From Alistipes sp. (lineage in GTDB: Bacteria; Bacteroidota; Bacteroidia; Bacteroidales; Rikenellaceae), in NCBI GenBank assembly GCA_017437045.1, contig JAFSBY010000006.1, positions 1 through 64,000 on the forward strand: DNA of 64,000 bases. Reading direction: 5' to 3'. Within the stretch, counting starts at the first letter, position 1, and each line of letters starts with the position of its first letter. Both the position numbers and the translations under genes were made by a program. Below the pieces are notes generated by a model. That model ran no database searches. It saw nothing but the letters and a program-made list of their open reading frames with translations, and was not told where the DNA came from. Shown here piece by piece: positions 8,484-16,823 of this stretch.

Positions 8484-9188
8484 TCAAAATTTTAGGTAAA
8501 AATCACCGGTTAGTGCGCGATATTCGGGGGTGTATGTTTCGTGCTCGCCGGTGCCGATCATCAGCTGCTCGGTTGGGGGTGGCGCGATCGTTGTTTGGGC
8601 ATGCGTGAACTCCATGAGTACCCGCTTGGCAGGATGACGAGGTGTGGTGCGCACCTCGGTACGGCGTGTCAGTGTGAGTTTTCCGCGGCAGAGGGCGGTG
8701 AACTGCTCGCCGGCCTCGATCGGCAGAATCAGGGCAAACCGTCCGCGCGGCGCCAGCAACCGCACTACGGCATCGCGTAACTCCTCAAAAGGCAGATCAA
8801 CCGTATGGCGGGCACGGGTGCGCCCGGCATCGGGGCAGAGCAACGACTCGACAAAGAAGGGCGGATTGGAGAGAATCAGGTCGAAGGGCTCGGCTTGAAA
8901 GTGTTGAATGGCTGACTGCTCAAAGTGCAGACGATCCTTCCAGGGGGATTGTGCGCCATTCCAGCGCGCCTCCTCGACCGAGGCCAGATCGACACCCACG
9001 ATCGTGGACGCTTCGCTCCGTTGTGCCAACATCAGGGCAATCAGTCCGGTGCCTGTTCCGATGTCGAGTATGCGACGATCCGTTGGCTGCACCGTCACCC
9101 AGGCACCCAACAATACCCCGTCAGTACCCACCTTCATGGGACAATCGTCCTGGCGGATGGTGAATTGTTTGAATCGAAATACCGACAC
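8484..9188 (-). CDS. trmN6: tRNA1(Val) adenine-N6-methyltransferase, TrmN6/YfiC type
   Basis: This is a SAM-dependent methyltransferase expected to modify A37 of tRNA1(Val). The product has 234 aa. SAM-binding motif I, LDIGTGTGLI, is at 41-50, and the N6-adenine methylase motif NPPFF is at 108-112. The N-terminal FRFKQFTI..D..PMKVGTDG segment is typical of the YfiC family. It is the last gene of the overlapping operon ybbR-coaE-folP-lolD-trmN6, 10 bp after lolD. Confidence 0.9.
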   Translation of the reverse strand: MSVFRFKQFTIRQDDCPMKVGTDGVLLGAWVTVQPTDRRILDIGTGTGLIALMLAQRSEASTIVGVDLASVEEARWNGAQSPWKDRLHFEQSAIQHFQAEPFDLILSNPPFFVESLLCPDAGRTRARHTVDLPFEELRDAVVRLLAPRGRFALILPIEAGEQFTALCRGKLTLTRRTEVRTTPRHPAKRVLMEFTHAQTTIAPPPTEQLMIGTGEHETYTPEYRALTGDFYLKF

Positions 9189-9198
9189 GATGCAGCGT

Positions 9199-9855
9199 TT
9201 AAGGGTTGCAAATCAGCCCATCCGAGAGACGGATGCAGCGGTCGGTTGAGGCGGCTAACCCCTCATCGTGGGTCACCAGCACGGTCGTTTGACCCAACTC
9301 CTCGCGCAGTTCGAAGAAGAGCCGATGAATCTCGTCGCGGTTTTTCGAGTCGAGGTTGCCGGAGGGCTCATCGGCCAGCAGTACGGCCGGGTTGTTGATC
9401 AAGGCGCGGGCGATGGTTACACGTTGCTGCTCGCCGCCGGAGAGTTGTGCCGGCTTGTGTGAGGCGCGATCGGCCAATCGCATCCGCTCGAGCAGCTCCC
9501 ATGCGCGTTGCTCGACCTCCTTGCGCGGACGACCGGCAATCAAGCCCGGAATGCAGATGTTCTCAAAGGCCGAAAATTCGGGCAACAGGTGGTGAAACTG
9601 AAAGACGATGCCGATATGCTGGTTGCGAAACCGCGAGAGGGCATTGTCACTCAATTTGGCGAGTTGGCAGCCATCAATCAGCAGTTCACCCTCGTCGGGT
9701 TTGGACAGCGTCCCCATGATCTGCAAGAGGGTTGTCTTACCGGCTCCGCTGGCTCCGACAATCGAGATCAACTCCCCTTTGGCTACCTGCAAGGAGACCC
9801 CTTTGAGGACCTCCAACGAGCCGAATCGTTTGTGAATATTCGTTACCTGTATCAT
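9199..9855 (-). CDS. lolD: ABC transporter ATPase, LolD type
   Basis: The product has 218 aa. Walker [10 protein letters not shown] is at 34-42, the signature LSGGEQQR is present, and Walker B is [11 protein letters not shown]. The sequence is closest in pattern to LolD/MacB-type ATPases, which drive lipoprotein release from the inner membrane or efflux. No permease gene is adjacent, which is common for lolD in Bacteroidetes. The start is the ATG at 9855, which overlaps the folP stop as ATGA; the ORF extends 3 codons further to an in-frame ATG at 9864. Confidence 0.85.
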   Translation of the reverse strand: MIQVTNIHKRFGSLEVLKGVSLQVAKGELISIVGASGAGKTTLLQIMGTLSKPDEGELLIDGCQLAKLSDNALSRFRNQHIGIVFQFHHLLPEFSAFENICIPGLIAGRPRKEVEQRAWELLERMRLADRASHKPAQLSGGEQQRVTIARALINNPAVLLADEPSGNLDSKNRDEIHRLFFELREELGQTTVLVTHDEGLAASTDRCIRLSDGLICNP

Positions 9856-10697
9856 TGCTCGCAATGTTTTTCGTAGAAATTAAACAGATCGACCACCTGA
9901 CGAGCGGCCGCTACATCGTGCACACGCAGGATTGCGGTTCCCTGGCGCAACAACTCCCAATGCAGGGCTGTCGTGGCCGGCAGCGCATCCTCCTTGCGGA
10001 GGTTGAGGGCTTTGGTGATCATCGACTTGCGCGAAATACCGACCAGCATGGGATAGCCCAGCGCAACCAAATGGTCCAACCCGGCGACGAGCTGATAGGA
10101 TTGCTCAACCGCTTTAGCAAAGCCAAATCCGGGATCGAGCACGATTTGGTGGTGTGCGATGCCGGCCTGCAACATCTGCTCGATACGCGGGGCCAATTCC
10201 TCGGCCACTTGTCGGGCTATATCCGTATAGCCGGTCAGGCGGGTCATGGTCTGGGGTGTTCCGCGCATGTGCATGGCGACGTAGGCTACCCCACTTTCAG
10301 CGATGAGCGGATACATCTGCGGGTCGGCCTCGCCGGCCGAGATGTCGTTGATCATGCCTACGCCATACTCCGTGATGGCGCGGCGAGCCACCTCGGCATG
10401 GAACGTGTCGATCGAGATAAGGGGCTTGCGGGCCCGCTCCTCGCACACCTCACGAGCCGCCTCCAACCCTACTTGGAGTCGTTGCCACTCCTCCTCTGGG
10501 GTAATTATGTCGGCTCCCGGGCGGGTTGAGCACCCTCCGAAATCGAGGATGTCGGCTCCGGCTTGGAGTTGTTGTGCTATGGTGGTGGCTATCTCTTGCC
10601 GCGTCGGTAACTGCCCCGTTCCGGTATAGAAGGAGTCGGGCGTACAGTTGATGATGCCCATGACGTAGCGGTTGGTGCGTGGATCGAAAGCCTTCAT
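9852..10697 (-). CDS. folP: Dihydropteroate synthase
   Basis: This enzyme condenses p-aminobenzoate with hydroxymethyl-dihydropterin pyrophosphate in folate synthesis and is the sulfonamide target. The product has 281 aa with the family signatures NCTPDSFY at 17-24, [13 protein letters not shown] near 55, and the C-terminal [18 protein letters not shown] segment contains the conserved pterin-site Asp and Lys. The start at 10697 abuts coaE, and the end overlaps lolD. Confidence 0.95.
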   Translation of the reverse strand: MKAFDPRTNRYVMGIINCTPDSFYTGTGQLPTRQEIATTIAQQLQAGADILDFGGCSTRPGADIITPEEEWQRLQVGLEAAREVCEERARKPLISIDTFHAEVARRAITEYGVGMINDISAGEADPQMYPLIAESGVAYVAMHMRGTPQTMTRLTGYTDIARQVAEELAPRIEQMLQAGIAHHQIVLDPGFGFAKAVEQSYQLVAGLDHLVALGYPMLVGISRKSMITKALNLRKEDALPATTALHWELLRQGTAILRVHDVAAARQVVDLFNFYEKHCEQ

Positions 10698-11284
10698 TAC
10701 ATCCGGTTTTTGAATCGAAAATCGAGCTCCTGCACGATACTCTCCAACTCCTCCTCGAAGATGTTTACGACTGAAATATCTGCTCGGGCGCGCAGCGTAT
10801 CGTCATCGGCCTGCGCGGCCATGCGGCTACGCACCTGCTCCTCGGAGGCTCCGTCGCGTTGCATCGTGCGCTCGATGCGCAATCGTTCGGGTGCCAAGAC
10901 GGCCACCGTGCGATCTACGTGTTTATCCAATCCGGCCTCGAAGAGAATGGCACTCTCCAAAATGACATACTCCCCGGCCTGCTCTTCGGCCCACTGCTCA
11001 AAGTCGGCAAGCACGGCCGGATGCACCAGGCTGTTTAGCAGCGCACGTTGCTCGGGGTCGGCAAAGACGCGTTGCGCCAAATAGGGACGATTCAGTTCGC
11101 CCCCGCAATAGCTCGCTGCGCCAAAGTGCGCCTGAATAGCCTCCCGCAGGGCCGGTTGCTCGACCATAAGCCGTTTAGCCGCAGCATCCGTATCATAAAC
11201 GGCTACACCGCGAGCCTGAAAGAGGCGACAGAGTGTACTTTTGCCACTTCCGATGCCTCCTGTGATGCCAACCTTCCAACTCAT
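10697..11284 (-). CDS. coaE: Dephospho-CoA kinase
   Basis: This is the last step of CoA synthesis, phosphorylating the 3'-hydroxyl of dephospho-CoA. The product has 195 aa. The P-loop GGIGSGKS is at 9-16, and the YDTDAAAKRLM and VHPAVLADFEQW segments are typical of the family. The start is the ATG at 11284, which overlaps the YbbR-like stop as ATGA; the longer open frame upstream lies inside that gene. Confidence 0.95.
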   Translation of the reverse strand: MSWKVGITGGIGSGKSTLCRLFQARGVAVYDTDAAAKRLMVEQPALREAIQAHFGAASYCGGELNRPYLAQRVFADPEQRALLNSLVHPAVLADFEQWAEEQAGEYVILESAILFEAGLDKHVDRTVAVLAPERLRIERTMQRDGASEEQVRSRMAAQADDDTLRARADISVVNIFEEELESIVQELDFRFKNRM

Positions 11285-11673
11285 TGTTGAGGATCGTTGA
11301 TGGGAGGAATCTCCCCTACCGAGATGATTTTGATATCGGTGCAACGTACCGAAATGGCGTTGCGCAGCGATTGCGGGTCAATGATCAACTTACCGATCGA
11401 CTCGGCCTCGGTCGAACACCCCACGCGCAGCTCCGAGAGGGGAATGCGCAGCGTGCGATCGCCATAGACGCGATACCCAAACAGGTTTGTGCCGTTACCC
11501 TCGACTACGCAGGTTACGGGGAACTGCTCCTTGCCGACTTGAATCTTCATGACTTGTTCGGTCGTGTAGGTGTAGTCCAACTTGGCGATATACCACAAAA
11601 TGAATGAGGCAATCAGCAGGGCAATATAAACGGGCGATACGTAGCGACGCATCCATTGTATAAACTTCTCCAT
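11281..11673 (-). CDS. Short membrane-anchored YbbR-like protein
   Basis: The product has 130 aa with one N-terminal membrane segment at about 15-31 and a beta-rich extracytoplasmic part. It resembles the single-repeat YbbR-like (CdaR-related) proteins that commonly precede coaE in Bacteroidetes. In other phyla CdaR regulates the diadenylate cyclase CdaA, but no cdaA is present here, so that link is not supported locally. It is the first gene of the operon and has a -7 box at 11706-11713. Confidence 0.65.
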   Translation of the reverse strand: MEKFIQWMRRYVSPVYIALLIASFILWYIAKLDYTYTTEQVMKIQVGKEQFPVTCVVEGNGTNLFGYRVYGDRTLRIPLSELRVGCSTEAESIGKLIIDPQSLRNAISVRCTDIKIISVGEIPPINDPQQ

Positions 11674-11705
11674 TGGCGTAGACAGGCTTTGTGTGATTGA
11701 TTCTA

Positions 11706-11713
11706 CAAAGATA
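11706..11713 (-). promoter_or_regulatory. -7 box (TATCTTTG) for the ybbR-coaE-folP-lolD-trmN6 operon
   Basis: CAAAGATA on the plus strand reads TATCTTTG on the minus strand. It lies 32 bp upstream of the start at 11673. Confidence 0.7.
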
Positions 11714-11808
11714 CGTTATTTGCTGCAAAATACAAATTCGAACCGGAAAAGTTTCGCGGATTCTGTTCGGGAGCGGGCCTCCTCGTTTGGACTGCTCCCC
11801 TTCACGCA

Positions 11809-11848
11809 AACGGGGCTGTTCAACACACCTGGTTGAAACAGCCCCGTT
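11809..11848 (-). terminator. Hairpin downstream of dnaA
   Basis: AACGGGGCTGTTCAAC at 11809-11824 pairs with GTTGAAACAGCCCCGTT at 11832-11848 with one bulged base. It lies 26 bp past the dnaA stop. It lacks a long U-tract, but it shares the GGGGCT..AAC/GTT..AGCCCC pattern with the hairpins at 28072 and 35982. Confidence 0.65.
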
Positions 11849-11874
11849 CGGGTTGGAATGAGGAAAGTCTCGAT

Positions 11875-13284
11875 CTATTGAGCCAGAATTTTCTTCTCGA
11901 TCTCCTCTACCTGACGCTTGAATTGCTTGTCGGTCTCCAGCAGATTGCTCACCGCCTTGCATGAGTGGAGCACCGTGGCATGGTTGCGGCCACCGATCGA
12001 GGCTCCAATCGTTGTCAGCGGGGCCTTCGTGTGCTGCTTCGACAGATACATAGCGATCTGACGGGCTTGGGCAATCTCGCGCGTACGCTCGCTCGAGTTG
12101 AAGCGGTCGGCATCGATCGACAGGTGTTCGCAGACTACCTTGATGATCTGTTCGATCGTGATCTCCTTCTGGTAGAGCTTGACGTAGACCTTCAGAATCT
12201 CTTTGGCAAGCGATGTGGTGATCTTGCGACCTAAGAACGAGGCGTTGGCCACCAGCGACGACAGAGCTCCCTCGATTTCGCGTACGTTGGCCGAGATGTT
12301 GTCAGCCAGGTAGGATACCACCTCCTCCGAGATCTGTGCGCCGAGCTTGGCCGCTTTGGCGCGGATGATCTTGCGTTTGGTCTCGTAGTCGGGCGTCTGA
12401 ATCTCGGCCGAGAGTCCCCACTTGAAGCGGGTCAAAAGACGCTGCTCGATATCCTTGAGCTCTACGGGCGGCTTATCCGATGTGAGGATGAGCTGCTTAC
12501 CGGCCAGCTGCAGGTGGTTGAAGATGTTGAAGAAGGCATTTTGGGTGCCCGGTTTTCCGGTCAGCTCCTGAATATCGTCGATAATCAGCACGTCGATCAT
12601 CTGATAGAAGTGGATGAAGTCGGTGATATCGCCCCGCTTGTAGGCGGTTTGGAACTGTGCCTGGAATTTGTTCATCGAGACGTAGAGCACGTTGAGCTCC
12701 GGATGACGCTGACGCACCTCGTGGCCGATGGCCTGCACGATGTGGGTCTTACCCAACCCCGAGTTACCATATATATATAGCGGGTTGAAGGGGTTGTTAC
12801 CCGGAGATACGGCTACCGACATACCGGCCGAACGAGCCAAACGGTTGCATTCGCCCTCGATAAAGGTGTCGAAGGTCAGCCCCGCGCTCAACTGCGGGTC
12901 GATTTGCAATCTTTTTTTCGGGATACCGGGTATCGACCACGGATTTTGTGGTATATTTGTACCCGTTGTTGGCGTCCAACGCTCGGCTTCGATCTGGTGA
13001 TCGGCCGTCGAGGTGGTTGCCGAAGGGCGCGGTACGGCGTAACTTAAGACCGTCTGCTGTCCGTAGCATTGCAAGATGATCGGACGCAAGAGTTGCAGGT
13101 AGTTCTTCTCGATCTGATGCACATAGCTCTCATTGGGTACGCAGAGGCGCAACTTCTGACCGTCGAACGAGATGGGTGCAATGGGTTGGAACCACTTCTC
13201 GAACTCTTCGGCAGAGGTCATCGACCGGATACGATCCAGGCAATTTTGCCACAAATCGTTGTATGTCTGCATATTGTTAGTCAT
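11875..13284 (-). CDS. dnaA: Chromosomal replication initiator DnaA
   Basis: DnaA binds DnaA boxes and melts the replication origin. The product has 469 aa. Domain I spans about 1-85, followed by a short linker. The AAA+ domain has Walker A GNSGLGKT at 173-180 and a Walker B containing IIDDIQEL. The C-terminal helix-turn-helix domain IV carries the DnaA signature around GGRNHATVLHSC. The start could be the ATG at 13284 or the in-frame ATG at 13272. dnaN and recF are not adjacent, and a phosphomutase gene is divergent. Confidence 0.97.
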   Translation of the reverse strand: MTNNMQTYNDLWQNCLDRIRSMTSAEEFEKWFQPIAPISFDGQKLRLCVPNESYVHQIEKNYLQLLRPIILQCYGQQTVLSYAVPRPSATTSTADHQIEAERWTPTTGTNIPQNPWSIPGIPKKRLQIDPQLSAGLTFDTFIEGECNRLARSAGMSVAVSPGNNPFNPLYIYGNSGLGKTHIVQAIGHEVRQRHPELNVLYVSMNKFQAQFQTAYKRGDITDFIHFYQMIDVLIIDDIQELTGKPGTQNAFFNIFNHLQLAGKQLILTSDKPPVELKDIEQRLLTRFKWGLSAEIQTPDYETKRKIIRAKAAKLGAQISEEVVSYLADNISANVREIEGALSSLVANASFLGRKITTSLAKEILKVYVKLYQKEITIEQIIKVVCEHLSIDADRFNSSERTREIAQARQIAMYLSKQHTKAPLTTIGASIGGRNHATVLHSCKAVSNLLETDKQFKRQVEEIEKKILAQ

Positions 13285-13313
13285 GTGAGCGTAAGTGTGT
13301 CATTTCCGATGTG

Positions 13314-13328
13314 CAAAGGTGTGAATAA
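13314..13328 (-). promoter_or_regulatory. Putative dnaA promoter (-7 CACCTTTG) overlapped by a DnaA-box-like site
   Basis: On the minus strand CACCTTTG (13321-13314) is one base from the TAnnTTTG consensus and lies 29 bp upstream of the dnaA start. Overlapping its upstream edge, TTATTCACA (13328-13320) fits the DnaA-box consensus TTWTNCACA. The arrangement suggests autorepression. A chance match is possible, because only one box is seen. Confidence 0.45.
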
Positions 13329-13447
13329 TTTTGTAAAAAGAAATCGAAAAAACAGTTGCAAATTATCTTTTTTTATATATAGAAAAACAATCGTTTTTGA
13401 TGGTAATTTTTTAACTCGCTGATATTGAATATTCGATTTTCTTTTTG

Positions 13448-13455
13448 TATATTTG
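13448..13455 (+). promoter_or_regulatory. -7 box (TATATTTG) for the phosphomutase gene
   Basis: TATATTTG matches TAnnTTTG and lies about 55 bp before the ATG at 13511, in the AT-rich divergent region shared with dnaA. Confidence 0.6.
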
Positions 13456-13510
13456 CATATAAAATTATTGTAACCTGAAAATACTTAACTATAAGCAAAA
13501 CTGATACGCT

Positions 13511-15253
13511 ATGGCAAATGAATTGGACCAGCAGGTGCTGGCGAAAGCCCAACAGTGGCTTGATGGAAATTATGATGCTGAAACCAAGGCGCAGGTGAAG
13601 TATCTGATCGAAAATGACCCGAAGGAACTGGTCGAAAGTTTCTATAAAGACCTGGAGTTCGGTACGGGTGGTCTGCGCGGTATTATGGGTGTCGGCTCAA
13701 ACCGCATGAATGTCTATACGGTAGGTATGGCTACGCAGGGTCTGGCCAACTATCTGAAGAAGAATTTCGAGGGCGAGCAGATTCGCGTGGCCATCGGTCA
13801 CGACAGCCGCAACAATTCGCGCAAATTCTCGGAGCATGTAGCCGATATCTTTGCCTCGAATGGCTTTACGGTATTCCTCTTCGATGCACTCCGCCCCACT
13901 CCCGAGTTGAGCTTTGCGATTCGTGAGCTGAAGTGTCATTCGGGTGTTGTGGTGACCGCATCGCACAACCCGAAGGAGTACAACGGTTATAAGGCCTATT
14001 GGACGGACGGCTCGCAGGTGACGGCTCCGCACGATAAGAACATCATCGAGGAGGTGGCCAAGATCACCGACGTGGCCCAGATTCAGACGGGTAAGAACCC
14101 CGAGAATATCACCATCCTGGGTGAGGATTTCGACGAGATCTATCTGAATAAGGTGCTCTCGCTGCAGCTCTCGCGCGAGTGCGTGCTGGCGCATAAGGAT
14201 ATGAAGATTGTCTACACGCCGATCCACGGTTCGGGTGTGCGCCTGGTGCCCGCTTCGCTCAAGAAGTTTGGTTTTGAGAATGTTTCGGTCGTGGCCGAGC
14301 AGGCTGTCATCGACGGTAACTTCCCGACGGTCGAGTCGCCCAACCCCGAGGAGCGCAAGACGATGATGAAGGCCATCGAGTTGGCCGCCAAGGAGGGTGC
14401 TGATCTGGTGTTGGCTACCGATCCCGACTCGGACCGTCTGGGTGTGGCGCTGCGCAACAAGCAGGGCGAGTATGTGCTGCTGAACGGTAACCAGACGCTG
14501 GCCCTCATCCTGAGCTACCAGCTGACGCGCTGGGCCGAGCTGGGTAAGCTCGACGGCAAGCAGTTTGTCGTGAAGACGATTGTAACGTCGCAGATGGCCA
14601 ATGCCGTAGCGGCTCACTTTGGTGTGAAGTGCTACGACTGCCTCACGGGCTTTAAGTACATCGCGCGTATCATCCGTCAGAACGAGGGTAAGACGACCTA
14701 TATCGGTGGTGGTGAGGAGTCGTTCGGTTACCTGGCCGGTGATTTCGTACGCGATAAGGATGCGGTTTCGGCCTGCTCGCTGGCTGCCGAGGCTGCTGCT
14801 TGGGCGCTGGAGACGAAGGGTCAGACGCTCTATGAGTGGTTGCAGGATCTGTATGTGCAGTATGGTTTCTACCGCGAGGGTCTGGTATCGGTTGTCCGTA
14901 AGGGCAAGGAGGGTGCCGAGCTGATTCAGAAGATGATGGTTGATTTCCGCGAGAATCCTCCCAAGACGATCGTAGGCTCGAAGGTGGTGAAGATCAACGA
15001 CTACCTGAAGAGCGAGACGCTCGATGTGGAGACGGGTGCAACGACCCCCATCGAGGAGGATAAGAGCAATGTGCTTCAGTGGTTTACCGAGGATGGCACG
15101 ATCGTTTCGGTACGTCCGTCGGGCACCGAGCCGAAGATCAAGTTCTACTTTGGCGTGAAGGCTCCGCTGGCTTCGGTTGAGGAGTTTGATGCTACGCTGG
15201 CAGCCTTGGATGGTAAGATCGAGGCTATCAAGGAGGATCTGAAGCTGGTTTAG
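13511..15253 (+). CDS. pgm: Phospho-sugar mutase (phosphoglucomutase/phosphomannomutase family)
   Basis: This alpha-D-phosphohexomutase most likely interconverts glucose-1-phosphate and glucose-6-phosphate. The product has 580 aa, the length of the PgcA-type subgroup. The phosphoserine loop VTASHNPKEYNGYK has its catalytic Ser at residue 151, the metal loop is ATDPDSDRLG, the sugar-binding loop is GGGEESFGYL, and the phosphate-binding loop is VRPSGTEPK. A second, glmM-like family member is at 51937. A terminator follows at 15277. Confidence 0.92.
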   Translation: MANELDQQVLAKAQQWLDGNYDAETKAQVKYLIENDPKELVESFYKDLEFGTGGLRGIMGVGSNRMNVYTVGMATQGLANYLKKNFEGEQIRVAIGHDSRNNSRKFSEHVADIFASNGFTVFLFDALRPTPELSFAIRELKCHSGVVVTASHNPKEYNGYKAYWTDGSQVTAPHDKNIIEEVAKITDVAQIQTGKNPENITILGEDFDEIYLNKVLSLQLSRECVLAHKDMKIVYTPIHGSGVRLVPASLKKFGFENVSVVAEQAVIDGNFPTVESPNPEERKTMMKAIELAAKEGADLVLATDPDSDRLGVALRNKQGEYVLLNGNQTLALILSYQLTRWAELGKLDGKQFVVKTIVTSQMANAVAAHFGVKCYDCLTGFKYIARIIRQNEGKTTYIGGGEESFGYLAGDFVRDKDAVSACSLAAEAAAWALETKGQTLYEWLQDLYVQYGFYREGLVSVVRKGKEGAELIQKMMVDFRENPPKTIVGSKVVKINDYLKSETLDVETGATTPIEEDKSNVLQWFTEDGTIVSVRPSGTEPKIKFYFGVKAPLASVEEFDATLAALDGKIEAIKEDLKLV

Positions 15254-15276
15254 TGCAACCTTGACCTACAAAACGG

Positions 15277-15315
15277 GAGTGTTCGGTGGTGAGCCGAGCA
15301 CTCTCTGTTTTTTAG
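15277..15315 (+). terminator. Intrinsic terminator after pgm
   Basis: GAGTGTTCGG (15277-15286) pairs with CCGAGCACTC (15294-15303) through one U-G pair. A T-rich tract with TTTTTT follows. Confidence 0.8.
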
Positions 15316-15413
15316 ACGGTTATATCTCTCGCCCTCCCCCTTTTTGCCCTCGATTTTGGTCGGTTAGCCCGAAGAAAGGGGGTGAAAAGGGCTCGTTTTT
15401 CCGTAGAAAATGC

Positions 15414-15421
15414 TATCTTTG
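15414..15421 (+). promoter_or_regulatory. -7 box (TATCTTTG) for mazG
   Basis: TATCTTTG lies 29 bp before the mazG ATG at 15451. Confidence 0.7.
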
Positions 15422-15450
15422 CATCATTATATAAATAAGTATCAAAATCT

Positions 15451-16224
15451 ATGGATCAAAAACTGCAAGCTACGGCACGTCTGTTGGAGGTGATGGATAC
15501 GCTCCGCCGAGAGTGCCCCTGGGATCGAGAGCAAACCTTCGATTCGTTGCGTAACAATACCATCGAGGAGACCTACGAATTGGTCGATGCCATTACGGAC
15601 CACAACCTCGAGGGAATCAAGGAGGAGTTGGGCGACCTGCTGCTCCACGTGGTCTTCTACTCCAAACTCGGTGACGAGGAGGGAGCCTTCGACTATGCCG
15701 ATGTGGCCAATGGAGTCTGCGATAAACTGATCTATCGCCACCCGCATGTCTATGGCGATATTCATGCCAATACGCCCGAGGAGGTGAAGGCTAATTGGGA
15801 GGAGTTGAAACTGCGTAAGAAGAAGCGCAAGAGTGGTACGCTGGGTGGTGTGCCGCGATCGCTTCCGGCGATGGTCAAGGCCTTCCGTGTGGGCGAAAAG
15901 GCGGCCAGCGTGGGCTTCGATTGGGAGCAGAAGGAGGATGTTTGGGCCAAGGTACGTGAGGAGGTTGGCGAGATTGAGACGGAGATGAAGGCCGGCAATC
16001 GCGCGAATTTGGAGGGCGAATTTGGCGATCTGTTCTTTGCGCTGATCAACGCCTGCCGCCTGTATGGCGTCGATCCCGAGGCGGCTCTGGAGCGCACCAA
16101 TAAGAAGTTTATCCGTCGCTTCAACTCGATCGAGCAAGCGGCTGAAGCTCAAGGGAAATCGTTGCGCGATCTTTCGCTCGACGAGATGGAGGCAATTTGG
16201 CAGGAATCGAAGAAAAACGAATAG
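15451..16224 (+). CDS. mazG: Nucleoside triphosphate pyrophosphohydrolase MazG
   Basis: MazG hydrolyses NTPs and dNTPs to monophosphates and pyrophosphate, as nucleotide-pool sanitation or in stringent-response control. The product has 257 aa with two tandem MazG folds. The first has CPWDREQT..NTIEETYELVDAI with ELGDLLLHVVFYSKL. The second has KVREEVGEIETEM with EGEFGDLFFALINACR, which carries the ExxE..ExxD metal motifs. It is probably co-transcribed with the carbonic anhydrase gene that starts 8 bp later. Confidence 0.95.
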   Translation: MDQKLQATARLLEVMDTLRRECPWDREQTFDSLRNNTIEETYELVDAITDHNLEGIKEELGDLLLHVVFYSKLGDEEGAFDYADVANGVCDKLIYRHPHVYGDIHANTPEEVKANWEELKLRKKKRKSGTLGGVPRSLPAMVKAFRVGEKAASVGFDWEQKEDVWAKVREEVGEIETEMKAGNRANLEGEFGDLFFALINACRLYGVDPEAALERTNKKFIRRFNSIEQAAEAQGKSLRDLSLDEMEAIWQESKKNE

Positions 16225-16232
16225 GAAAGAGC

Positions 16233-16772
16233 ATGGCATTGATTCGTAAAATTCGCGGCCATGAGCCGCAGGTAGGTGAAAACACCTTTTTGGCCGAGAC
16301 GGCCGTTTTGTTGGGTGATGTGACCATCGGGCGCGATTGTTCGATTTGGTATGGCGCCGTCTTGCGCGGCGATGTGAACAAGATCGTTGTAGGCGATCGT
16401 ACCAATATCCAGGATGGTGCCGTCTTGCATACGCTCTACGACAAATCGCCCCGCCCTTCGCAAACGATCATCGGCAACGATGTCTCGATTGGCCATAATG
16501 CTACGATCCACGGAGCGCGCATCGACGATGGTGTGTTGATCGGCATGGGTGCTACGGTGTTGGATAATGCCCATGTCCCTTCGGGCTGTATCATTGCTGC
16601 CAATGCGCTGGTCTTGTCGAATGCCGAGCTGGAGCCCAATTCGGTCTATGCCGGTGTGCCGGCCAAGAAGGTCAAGGAGATCAGCTCCGAGCAGAGTGAG
16701 CAGATCGTAAAGCGTACGGCTCGCGATTATATGCACTACGCCTCGTGGTACATGGAGCCGACCGAGGAGTAA
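16233..16772 (+). CDS. Gamma-class carbonic anhydrase-like hexapeptide protein
   Basis: The product has 179 aa and a left-handed beta-helix built of hexapeptide repeats (VGDRTNIQDGAVLHT and similar). The three zinc-ligand histidines of the gamma-CA/YrdA family are visible: one in VLHTLY, and two in SIGHNATIHG. The start is the ATG at 16233, preceded by AGGAAAGA; the ORF reading extends upstream into mazG and is unlikely. YrdA-type proteins do not always show CO2 hydration, so the exact substrate is uncertain. Confidence 0.88.
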   Translation: MALIRKIRGHEPQVGENTFLAETAVLLGDVTIGRDCSIWYGAVLRGDVNKIVVGDRTNIQDGAVLHTLYDKSPRPSQTIIGNDVSIGHNATIHGARIDDGVLIGMGATVLDNAHVPSGCIIAANALVLSNAELEPNSVYAGVPAKKVKEISSEQSEQIVKRTARDYMHYASWYMEPTEE

Positions 16773-16823
16773 GAAAGATCCCTCCCCCACCGAGATAGAA
16801 AACCCCTTGATCGAACGATCCGT

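Noticed and set aside
12768..12779. ATATATATATA run resembling an AT-rich unwinding element
   Set aside because: It lies inside dnaA and simply encodes part of the IYIYG segment before Walker A.
13285..13510. Possible replication origin next to dnaA
   Set aside because: The region is AT-rich, but only one DnaA-box match is seen and no repeat cluster; gene orientation gives no skew signal by eye.
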